Below, piece by piece: positions 44,970 through 56,700 of a stretch of DNA of 64,000 nt. The first letter of the stretch is position 1, and each line of letters opens with the position of its first letter. The stretch is taken from assembly GCA_030435675.1 (NCBI GenBank), contig CM059621.1:17360001-17424000 (forward strand), in the 5' to 3' direction. The notes beneath the pieces were generated by a model. That model saw only the letters and a list, made by a program, of their open reading frames with translations. It was not told where the DNA came from and did no database searches. A program made the position numbers and the translations under genes. Source of the DNA: Steinernema hermaphroditum (Eukaryota > Nematoda > Chromadorea > Rhabditida > Steinernematidae).

Positions 44970-47900
44970 CTTGTTGTCTCCTGAAAAGAGGCACACACCT
45001 GATTGGGGGTACCCAAAGAGGGGAAGCGACCATCCGGAACAGACAGTCGACAAGCACTGAATCACGAGGCGGCGGCGCTCGAGGGGCGCCGGGCTGAGTC
45101 AGCGCCGTCGGCGAACAGGTCAGCCGCCGATTTTCCAATTGTGCCGCCGCCGCCGCGCATACAATAGCCAAGGGGGAGGAGGAGTTGCTGCACGAATCGG
45201 TGCGGCGAATACGGACCGACGCGCACAACGACGACGAGAAAGGCCACGAAGAGGCCACGCGGGGACCGCCTTGAATGTGGCGATGCGGCCGACCGCCCTG
45301 TCAACAACAACATCTGATTCCGCGAGGCGCGCGGGTGTCCCTCGTGCAGTGCGCGCACCCCCAGCGAGCTATTTTCAAAAATTTTTGCCTAATCGCGGCG
45401 CTCCGCGGAGACGCTTCCGTCCGTCCGACGAACCGTGTTGTCGTCGTTTTTGTTTACCAAACGGAGACATCGGCTGTCCTTTCCTTTCTTTCGCTGATTC
45501 AGTCCCCTCCATACAGTCCTGGCACGTGATGTTGAAAGGAGAGGCAATCCAGGAAGGGTTAAAGAGGCTACATGAAAACAAAACAAAATGACAAAATTAG
45601 GAAAACAAAAAACTTCGAAAGATATTGAAACGAGAACGTCACCTAACGCACCCTTGAGTGGCAACGATGTGGAAGTGGTGGATCGTCAACCTAAAGCAAT
45701 AACAAACAGCATGAACATAAAAAAGTAAAGCCGACTCCGTGAAATATCGCGATCGTTGCAATTTGCGTTGCACGCTTCACAAAAACACCCTCATTTTTGA
45801 CCAAAATGGTAATGGTGATGGTAACCAGCGAAATGCACCACTTTGAAGGGTGCTAAAGAGAATTTTGCATCATAAAAATCCAGCTCGAAACGCCAGGAAG
45901 ACGAGTGATCCGAGCGATTCTTTGACCGCGTCAATCACGAGATCGTCATGGGACCAGGCGTGAAAAACGTGAACGGTTTTTCGTAGCGAAAAATACCAGA
46001 GAACCATTCCTAAACGTGCAAAGCGCCCTTTCCAAGGTTAAATCGTTGAGACACTCAGATCCTCTTCCAGATCTAATTCAACTATCAACGTTAGAAGCCC
46101 GACTATACCGGAATCATGTCTTCAACGATCTAAAGCGATCTGAAAGTCACAATTTCCAGCATTTCCTGACAGTTTTCTAATGAAGAGCGCGTACAAAAAC
46201 AAGTGAAACTGTTTAAGTACCTTCTTTGACCACACAAGACAGTCGTTATCAGTAAACTCTGTTATCCATCCACAAAGGGTTAGTCATGTGAGTATGTTTA
46301 CGTGCTATATCCTGAGCCAGCAAAGGGAAGAGAGCCACCGAAAACTTCGTGACTCATCCAGGACACTGCACTGCGAAAAGAGAGTAATCTTTAAATTACG
46401 TCTTTATTCACTGACACACTCAACGACGCAGTACATAGAAGCTTTTCAACTGGGGTTTGCTTGTTTTCACCGACAGCCATCGGCTGGTACTCGGGCGCGG
46501 ACGGCGATTCTGAAAGAAACGTCGTCTAAGGCCGCATATGGGGCTCGATGATTCGCAGACCCTAGGCACAACATACAAAAACGGGGCTTTTCATGCCGGG
46601 TCGTGTGATCATGCTTGGGGAAAGTTCTATATGTGGACGTTTTGTAATTTGTCTCCATAATGCATATCATGTGAAAGTGCTTACGCTAGCAAATTCTTAA
46701 ACGGTTTGTTAGTGTCACGAGGGTATCATTTCTTAAGAAATTACAAACTGATCTAGCATGGTGATGCTGTTCAGGTCTGATAGAAGAGTACAATGAAGAC
46801 CGAAGTGACTCATTAAGTGAATTGCGTAATGTGCTGTTTACGAAATAAGGCTACAGTCACTGAACGCTGAGTCCGGCGACCTGACTCACAAACGCTACTG
46901 TGCAAGCGGCGACTCGTCACCGGCGATGAATAGGCTCTCGCGTCCACAGCGCCCTTTGCTCACCTCACAACACTCATCAACAATGGGAGTTTTGTGACTT
47001 GCGAAAACATAAAAAAAAATGACAAGAACTGTCACACAGTGATCGAATTGAAAATTGCCCAGTGGACCAGAGACAATGTAAGATAACGCCAGAATACCAT
47101 CGCCTAATGCGTCAGATGGAGAAACCGTGACGGTTTGTGAGTGGAACTGGCCAAGGGAGACAGTCGATGTCTCCGTTTAGTGAATCATTGGATAGAGGAA
47201 CACTCGTCGTTAAATTAGAAGCGCTACTTTTGCAGATGGAAGAGTAGCAACGGTAAGAGGGCACCATCGCAGTTATGAGCATTTGATAATTTTCTCTGTG
47301 CCACATGCTGATTTCTAACATAAATCTCTCTGGACGAGTTAGGCCGGCAGTTTTATGGACTTTTCGACTTGGCTTGGATAGATACTGAATAAGAGTTACT
47401 TTCATGCACACTGTCCAAAGCAAACACTTCTCACGGTAGACATTTTTCATAGGAGGAGAGAGCTCCTTTGTCCAGAAGTGTGACCCTTATGCAGTGATTC
47501 CGATCGAGTCCAAGTTCGGACTCTTATGTCAGTTCAGCTCTTTTGTCTTACAACCACACTCGCTACTTCGAGGAGCGCCTGTAGCAGCTGTTAGTTGGAA
47601 AACTCCAGAAGGACTAGGAAGCCTATCCAAGGAAGCCGATGCAACAAATCTCACCGCCTTCTCCAAAGAGTGTTTTTGCGAATCAACTGAAGAGACCTTT
47701 TATTACAGGATGCTAGACGGAAGGCTTCTGTGTGGAACTGACCACGTGGGTGGTCCATCCCGGTCAGAAAACAACGATTCACAAGTGGCCAGTGTGCTCT
47801 GTAGTACATTCTTACAGGGTACTTGTGCCTTATCAAAACAAAACACAAAACATCGCAAATGTTGAGGCAGTTCTTTTCGACGCACTCGACGAAAAAGCGT

Positions 47901-48370
47901 CGTTTCGAGAGGAAGAGGAAAAAGACGATTGTTTACGGACTCTAAGCCGTCGCCCAAACACTCCTTCTCCGCGAAAACATCAGTACAGATCGTGTCAGAT
48001 TACGGTAAGACGCCGATTATCGCCGCGTTTTCGGTCATTTCGCTTACTCTAATACGATAAGGCTACGTGACTTGTAATTGATCACATGAAAGTTGGGCAT
48101 GCAAAATAGATTGGAAATGTGGTCAATGAGCCCCCCAGCGCAAACAACACTAACGGTCAGGGATGACCGACTACCGTAGGGATAACAAGCCGCTTCAGGG
48201 AAATCATTTTCGGACATTAATTTCTGAGACAGACTGACCTCTTGCGTCAGTTCATTCTGCTAGACTGTCTCTTTGGCTTATCTGCAGCATTCTGTCTTGT
48301 GCAGCTGGTATCTGCATTACCACTTCACCCATGCTGCATTGTACGTATTGGTCGTGCTGACCGAAGAGCG
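44970..48370. other. Mostly gene-free; possible exons around 47.5-48.0 kb
   Basis: 45060-45430 is GC-rich and probably the tth-1 promoter region. 45600-47100 shows nothing beyond short frames. Around 47494-47705 and 47720-48005 on the plus strand, two frames look weakly protein-like (GLGSLSKEADATNLTAF; NIANVEAVLFDALDEKASF), the second ending at a consensus donor GTAAGA near 48004. They could be exons of a gene upstream of the next one, but the joins could not be made consistent. Confidence 0.3.
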
Positions 48371-49909
48371 ATGAGGGACGTTTCGAAAGTGTTACCGCTC
48401 ATCCTCTCCATAGTGACGTTTGGATCTTCAATAGCTGTTTCTGATGGTACAACCAGTAACCATCTACAATTGTTCACATTTTTTCATTTCAGAAGCGTGC
48501 TCTTTACGACAGCTACAGAAAGCGTATCCGTTCCGGAAAATGGTCGCCTACGCGATCACTCCCGACTGCCATCTGCATGTGTTCAGAAGCTGGAACGCCA
48601 GCCGGGATCTAAGTTCCATTTCATATGCGCCTCGAAGGAGGTCATTCTGTGGTTTCCACAGGAATTCAAGGCTGATTCATTTCGTTCATCGTCGACACCA
48701 GATGCCTGTCGTACTTGTCGTCATCGTTGCTTGACTGCCAAGGAATACGCCCTCTTGGAGTGAGTTCGAAGTAGTTTCGTTGATGTCCTGCTAGGTTTTC
48801 AGATTGAATCTGGAAGAATTGCTAGGTGACGAGAGGGAAGCCAACGTTTCTTTGATCGGACGCATGTATGAAAGTACGACAAAGGTGATCGATACGCACG
48901 ATCCAGTTTCTTCCTGTACATTTGCGGACGTTAAATTGTTTTGTTTCTGGATTGACGACGACAGGAAGCGCGTTTTCCAACAGAAGTTCGAACTCGGGAA
49001 GAAAGATCTTCGCTATAGGTAAGCTTCTGGTTCTTCGTGAATTGAGGTTGACTCTCTGGAATCGTTCTAGTTCAAAGGAAAAGGCAGTGCTATTCGACAA
49101 GGCTGGAATCCGTCAGTTGAGCCAGAAGGTTATAACGAGTGTGTGGGACTATGAACAAGAAGAATCCGCTTCTGTCTTTCTCTACGACCCAACCACGAAG
49201 GGATGGCTGTACCGCGTGTCGAATGCATCCTTCCTGGCAGGTTGTCAGAAAAGAAAGAACATGCATCGTATTCACGTAGTAGGTAATGATAACGTAGGCA
49301 TAGGTTACTCGTTATTCGTTGTAGACTCAAGGGAAGCTGGTGAGCCTGGCCTCGATGGACAAGTCAGTGTTGATGGCTACAGAGTGTGATCCTGGAGGAT
49401 GTCGCTATACCGCTAACTTTCTTCAAATTGTAGGTCTGTGGGATGATATATCTATGAGTACAATTGGTCGTTCTAGACAGCGTTCTCCCCACACGCATGC
49501 GCGTTCATGTCGAAAAAGCCCATGGCTGTTGGATTCATAATGGATGTGCGAGGCGGCGAAGATGAACTTGAACCAGAACCATCAAATCATGTGATTCAAC
49601 AGTTCGTGCAGAACAATCCCGTGCGACAAGGATACGAGCCGATAATCTCTCTTGCTACGGTCACCCTAGCTTCCACGGTGATATATTTCATTGCGGCATT
49701 CACTCGTGAATCCGTGACAGGCGAAGGAAATAAGCGATGTGAAGAGAAACTGGACAGTTTGTGGGTGAGATATGTTGATTGGCTAATTTCTAAATCAAGT
49801 TCACCTGATAGGCATGTGAGCTGTGTGTGAATTTAGCGAGATGATTTTATTGTTATTAGATTTGTTTGCATATTGTCGGCGAGGTGTGAAGCTGGTAGGA
49901 AGCCGTGAG
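48371..49909 (+). CDS. Unrecognised type I membrane protein
   Basis: A consistent model has exons 48371-48446, 48493-48578, 48638-48759, 48803-49018, 49071-49282, 49325-49339, 49383-49429, 49477-49764 and tentatively 49838-49909; 1134 nt, 377 residues. The N-terminus is a signal peptide (VLPLILSIVTFGSSIAVS). The ectodomain is Cys-containing (DACRTCRHRC, SSCTFADVKLFCFW, GCQKRKN, CDPGGCRY) with a KGWLYRVSN stretch. One hydrophobic helix follows near the end (ISLATVTLASTVIYFIAAF) and a short tail. No family is recognised. The 15-bp exon 6 is flanked on its 5' side by a 42-nt in-frame, stop-free intron, so exons 5 and 6 may be one. The last exon is uncertain. Confidence 0.5.
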
Positions 49910-50714
49910 CTGTCTGGATTTCTGATCGTTTATGCGTTGTTACGTGGCCTTCGGAATCACCGACAATCAGTACTGAGATCTCAGTTTTGATGCTACCTTG
50001 TTCATGATTGTGAAATTGCCGTTAGGACCTCAGGGCGAGCAAAACCGTTTTGTACTTGTAACAGTGATTTCTTCGGCTCTTTGGTATGTTTATTGTACAG
50101 TTCATCCGGACACAAAGATATTTCTTATGTCGAGGACTTGCGCTGGTTGGGTACTTGTAACACGTATCGCCTTGAACAGTTCGGTCGGCGCCGCTATAAT
50201 GCAAGATATACGTTTGGCATTCAAAAAGCAGCTTTCGGAAAAATCCTCAATTGATGTTCGAAAGAGCATGCAAAATAATGTGGAATGTGGACTTCCAAAA
50301 ACGTCAAACAGGGGTCACCGCTGTATACGTTCGAATGCCGCGGAGACCCTTGCTTCTTATCAAACTCTGATTAGCTTCACCTTATATTGTGCGTCGCGCT
50401 CTGTAGGCGACCCATCTACGGTATATCTGTGTGTCAAGTGTTGTTAGCACGGTCGATGTATTATTCGGTAAAAGACTCATTGTGATAGGCTGCCTTAGTT
50501 CGACAACTTTAAAACGCCACGAACGATCATGTTTTGCTGTTACAAATCCGTTTTTACCCCTTATCTCCGATCGGCGACGGAGATCTCACTTCCTCGATGG
50601 TAAGGCCATGCATCTCGTTGTAATTAGTAGCTACGATCTATGGTCGGCTAACGCAACATGCACCATCACAAGGGAGTTCATTAGAAGAAGAAGGAAGCAT
50701 CGCATGCCGCGACG
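49910..50714. other. Intergenic, possible additional exons
   Basis: A 149-codon plus frame (49998-50447) includes a hydrophobic run (VTVISSALWYVY) and IMQDIRLAFKKQLSEK, but no splice-consistent link to the gene upstream was found, and no domain is recognised. It may be chance. Confidence 0.25.
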
Positions 50715-53700
50715 TCACACGAATATCTCCACCTGATCGTTCTCGATCTCGTAGCGGCGATTCGGGTGCTGCTCCACCTCGATGGACAGCGTCAGCTGGT
50801 GCATGTCGTGCAGCTGCAGCGACGCGGAGCTGTTGCTCATCTGCGAGCTGCGGCGGCTTTCGTGGTGATTTGAAGGGAAGGTGACGCCGCCGATGATCTC
50901 CGACGATGACCTACGGATGCAGTCGTCGCTTGAGCGCCTGCAAGCAGAGCTTTGATTACATGGATTGAGCGCCAAAAATGACCAGGGTGCATGGCGTTAT
51001 CATTTTTGGCGCCAAGAACTAGGTCTAGGACGTATGCAAGGCGACCATAAGCGTGCTTCAAGGAGACTCATGAACGCTCATTTTTAGGCGCTGTTGTCGC
51101 CACACCCTCAGAATAGAGGAGGCGATCGGGGCAGCGGGCTTGAAAATGGCTTAGCATCTGAGAGATTTGGAACCAAATCCAATTGGAGTAGAACTCGGGT
51201 CTCGGTACGATCAACATCACTGACACTGACGAGTAAACGGTAGCAACTAGGAAAACCGTCCACACAGTGTTCTCATGTTAAAATTTCGAGCATTTTCGTG
51301 GTGGAACCAAGGCTACTCTCGTCTCATTTCATTTGTCGAGGGTCCGAAATTCGAGACTGTATGTACGTAGCCTTGTTTGGGATCATTACTAGGATCAGAT
51401 GTGGGCAGATCGGTAATTGCAAGTTTTGCAGATAGATGCTCCCATTCTGGGTTAGATTCAGGCTCATTCTGGGTTAGAGTGGTGGAATATAATCGAAAGA
51501 TGTCAGAGTACTTAAGACTAATCTTTTGGCTCATCATGGCCAGGTTCTACGTACCTGAAGGTAGTGATTCCACCGGCGGAAATGGAAATGTGTTTTTGCG
51601 ACGATTTCGAAACTTCGTCGATGACAATCTCCGGCTTGTTAAGCGAGATTTTGCGGTTGAGCATGCTGAACGAGTCCAGAGATTACGGTCTTAACGCCTA
51701 TCATCGCTGTCCATACCCAGCGGAACTGGCTTTCCGAAGAGTTGTTTTCTTTCCCATTTTGTTGAAAGGACCACAGCCACAATACTTTCCCATTCCGCGC
51801 GAAGAGTCCTTCGGCGGCAACATCCATGTTTTGTCGCGACGACGTCGCGAACGAAAGCCGATTAGACGGCGGAAACTCGATCGGAACTTCTGAAAGAAAG
51901 AGGCTTTCGGGGGAATGTCGATGAATGGGGGGACACAATGTCGCGTTTTTGGGAACACCACGGAGGGGATGCCCTTTAAAATCTTCGACCATCATATCAG
52001 GAATCGAAACATGTGGAAAATGGGGGTTAAAAATGTTTCAGGCTTATGGGTCACTTGAATTTTGAGCTAGGACTCGTCTCCAAATCACTGTGGTCGCTAA
52101 GAAACAATAACATGCCTAGATTTAGATTAAAAAATAAGTTTGGATCTGAGAATCTTGACTCGGGACGCTTTGCACTTACTTGATTTATGGCTGAGTAGAT
52201 GAAGAAGTTGAGAGAAGAGTTAAGGTACCCTAAAGCGGTGAACCAGTGGAAGAGGATCTCCAAATCCGAGGACCAGTAATTGAACATCAATTTGTACACT
52301 TTGATCATGTTGAGAGTGAAGAAGGGAAGCCAACAGGCCAAGAACACAACTGCAATCGGATTTTACACCCCCTCACAGCCATAGTCTTACCCATCACAGT
52401 GGCGACCAACTTCGTCGCTCTCGTCTCCCTCCGAATCGCCATTCCCTGCTTGGACTTCAGCTTGGCTAGGAGGTCCAGGGCCCAGTCCTTCAGGCCGGCC
52501 AGCTTCTTGCGCGCGATGTAGACGGACTCTCGTCGCGCGAAGCTGTACATGTGGCTGAAGCCACTCAACGACGAGCGACTCGGACGTTCCCAGTCGGAGA
52601 TGAGTTCCGAAAGGCGCCGCATCTTCCGTTTTTCGACCTAAAAGTGTTGAGTTAGAAGCTCATAGGGCCTAAGTTCTAGAGCCCTACCTGAGGCGGTCTT
52701 AAACTATGCGATCTCATCTGTTCCTCAGCCATCTCTGACTGTGGATCGTACGAGTGGCGACGTACGGGACCCGTGCAGATGGTCACCGACTTTCTCCGCG
52801 GCTTTCCCGTCAGAGTCGTCTGAACGGCGTCCGAGAATCGGCGACCATATCTACAAACGATGCCTAGTCTCCATAGATACCGTATCCCCCGAACCCTTTG
52901 CTCTTGAATCTCCGAGGAACTTCCAGCACAGAGCCACTGGAGCCGGAGCCACACTCACTGGGCGGCTGCAGAGTGACCGCTTCCAGCACCACCGAAGGAG
53001 GCCTGTCGGGGTCCTCCTCGAAGGTGGTCGTCAGCTCGTTGCTTCCGGAGGAGCTTGGCTGCACCGCCTCCAGAATTGTCTGCAGCTGCTCCCGCTCGCT
53101 GTCGTTCAGAGAGCTGGCATGTTCGGCCGCCGTCTCCTCGATCTTCTTGAGAAGCGGCTTCTCCCAACTAATCATATTTCGGTTCTTCGGGGCGATACCT
53201 GACATCAGCTGGTCGACTGATTCGCATCAAGGCGACTCACCGATGACAGACTGAATGGCCGAAGTGGTGATGTTTCCAACGTCGGCTCCGAAGCCGAGGA
53301 ACTGTCCTCCGGCCATCTCCTGCAGTTGGATGGCGCGGAGACGCTTGCGCAGCGTGTAGAAGATGTAGCCGTATGTGATGATCATGATGAAACAGGGCAA
53401 GTAGAAGGCGAAGATCGAGCTGCAGAACATGTAGATAGGGTTGTAGATGCCGCAGTGATGTTCGGTGAGCAAGAACTGCCGGGTTTTCGTGTTGAAACCG
53501 GTACCTGAAGAAGAACGGGTTCAAGAGGGTGCTCTCTCATGGAGTGAGCTGGACAAATTTCATACTATCCTTGTGGCTTGCTACTTGGTTTTAAAAAAAA
53601 GACTTATTTAGGGATCAACTGAAGTCCCTGATTGACCTGTTCCTGGTTATGCGGGTATGTGTAGATTCCTCTATCGGTCACTTGATCTTTTGAATGGATG

Positions 53701-56700
53701 TAAATGGTAATATCTGTTTTTGTGCACATTTGTCATTCCTGATTAAAATTACACGTGGCGGTTACACGTCATATGAACGGGTAAGAAATGCAGGTGCGAG
53801 TCATCCTGCATAGGTCACCATTTTGTCCGTAAAAACAGTCGTTCTTTAACCTGCAGCCTCTTCAAGCTCTTTTGACAGTTTGAAAGTACTGGAACCGATT
53901 CGGTCAAATTTCGCTGTCCGAGATGGCCCAGGCTGAATTCTGAGTCGAGCAGGCTCGACTCCGGCTCCGTTCACTACACTGTTGAAAAGAAACTTTCCAC
54001 GACGTGGCTGAGGACTACATGACGACGTGCATCTATGACATTACAATGACGAAAGTTCAGACATGACCTTCTCAAATTTTTTGTCCCCCCATCAGTAGTT
54101 GGACGCCATTGTACTCCGATTTTTTGGTCCATCCGTAGTAAAACGATTGAGAAACGATCTCCAAATGATTATTGGATTCGAGTAGAATCAGAGCTGTGCT
54201 CTACCTTGGTTTGGGTCTCGCGACGGGCGTATGAGCCGTTAATTGTGTGTACAGTTACTAGACTCCGCCAAACCTTGAACACAAACCATCTTCAGCTCTG
54301 CAACCCTTACATAAGCTTAACACCCTTCTAATCGGTTTCCCCGGATTGCCAATAAGACACCGCATCGCTTCTCATCAGCCAAGTCATCTGTAAGCAACAT
54401 CTCTGACATGCCTATCCCCAAGACATGCAGGATGAAATTGGCGATGTGTGTAGTCCAGTTTTTGCTTGCGATTGCGACTATGCAAACCGGCACATGCGGA
54501 AGTGATTAACGATGCTCGAAAGATTAATGACATGTGGGAGTGCGGCGTGGTTAAACATTAAAGAGTAAGTACTTGGAAGACGTTTTTAGGACCATTTAGA
54601 CTATAAATCACATTTTTTGGATTGTCTTGCAAACGGGAAAGTAAACGAAGGAGTGATTTTCTGGAGAGCGCTCTCAAATGAAAAAGGAAATATCGCTTTT
54701 GAATATCCTGAATAGGAGGCAACGAATATCTCTTTCAAGAGAGATATGATGATTTGGTCCTATGGTCCCCCTACTATGTGGTGATTATGTTGTTTTTTCT
54801 CTCTTCGAAACACAAACACGCGCACTCATAGAATTACATTTGGCGCTCTTTTTACTCATCCACCCATAACTGAACTTTTGCATGACTAAAATCAGCGACT
54901 ATACATCGAACGTCGCTTCGTTGATGACATTTGCAGGAGTAAAAAATTCACCCAACTGTGAAGTTCAACCAGTAACTAACAAGGGAACTGTCAAAGGTGC
55001 TGGCCACCGGTAATGAGCTTACTAATATAGGTCATTGCATTTTTTTTGTAAGTAATACAACGCTATTCGTATATTAACATTTTTTATATATAGCAAAAGG
55101 TTAAAAATATAAAAAATATGTTAAAGCAAGCAAAACAAAAATGCTTCCAACCAGCCGGATTCGAACCAGCGACCTAAGGATATCTGACCAACACTACAGT
55201 CCTCCGCTCTACCAACTGAGCTATGGTTGGACAACCGACCAACTGGATCATTTCGTACATAACCCATAAATGCCCCCAATGTTTCCCGAAAAGTTCTACT
55301 TAGCGCGTCTGCGAATCTGATTCTGTTGACGGACCCGTCCCTGTTTTAATATATGTGGATGCTAATCCGATCCACATAACACATTTATCATAGTATGTCT
55401 ATTTCCACGGGCAACATTTCTCTGCTTCTACTCAACAAAAAAGCGACATTTCACTGAATTTTGTGCTTTTTCGCATAACATGCTATTGGAACATTCATCA
55501 ATTAGATGAATCAGTAGTTTTAGATTTGAAAACTCTGCACACAAAGCGTCGTCTTCACCAGAGAGCCCGTTTACTCCATGGTCATCTCATAACCAGTCCA
55601 AAGAACTCACCCAGCGGAAGCGAAAGTCCAATGCTGAAGAGCCATGTGAGAACTATTGCGATATAGACCCGTCGTCGGTGCTTCAACGTCTTGTACTCCG
55701 CCGGCTTTGTGGCAGCGACAAGCCTAGAAAGCCGTGAAATCTTCTATCTCGTCCCTCAAGTACCTGTCGATGCTGATGAGCACTAAATGAACGATAGAGG
55801 AAGTGGAGGCGGCGACGTCGAGGACGCAGTAGACGTGACATACCGTAATCGGAAGGTGCCAGTGGAGGCCATTGACCTAAAGGGAAATGTATTTTGAGCG
55901 GTGAGCAAAATTTCGATTTGTAGCGATTGTTCGTTTCCGATTTGTAGCGATTGTTCGTTCTGTTTGTGTTGGTGAACACTATGTCACGCGAGCGAAACAC
56001 CAATTCCGTGCAGATGGTGTTGTTTGCACGCTATGGAACATTAGAGATCAAAAAAACGGAAGCAAATTTGAAGCTGGAGTCTCTGTTGCAAGAGACGAGA
56101 CTTAAGCATAGGAGTATGGGATTTGATTAAAGTAATGAGTTCACAACTGGATCGCCTCATTCATAGATTTGTAGGAATGGGCTATCTTCTAGAATTTTCA
56201 AGAAGCCTACAAGTACCAGTCAATGAGATCCCCCTATACATAATCGGAGAACCGACTGGTCTCTGTGTGCATGTTTCCCGTAGAGGAGCGGTTGTTTTCA
56301 CACACCAAACAAGATAAAGAACCTGAGGGGAACCGAACCCGATACCGTCCGATTACAAGTCGCGTACGTTTGCAATGAACCACACAGACAGTTGAGTTCG
56401 TGTCACTCCATTAGCTCTATGCCTCAGGGGATGACAGGCTCACTTTTAGGCCGCTCTACTTCCGCTTTGTCTCTGAGGGTGTTAGCTCTTGCGTTACTTT
56501 ATCGCTTTTTTGAGTCATTTTAGGCTATTTGTAAATATCAGTCTAGGGCTATGGTGTCCCCATCCGAAAGTCCGTTAAGGATTTTTACCGCCGATAGGCT
56601 AGAGTCTTTTGCCAAGGCAGGATTACTTGGCGCCTAACGCCAAAAAAGACGCGAAATGGCCGCGTTTATACTTTCGAATCAAGGCTACTCAAATTTTCAT

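Noticed and set aside
52847..52862. A 17-nt GT-AG segment in the GPCR gene as an intron
   Set aside because: Too short to splice; the stronger GTGAGT donor at 52958 gives consistent phases instead.
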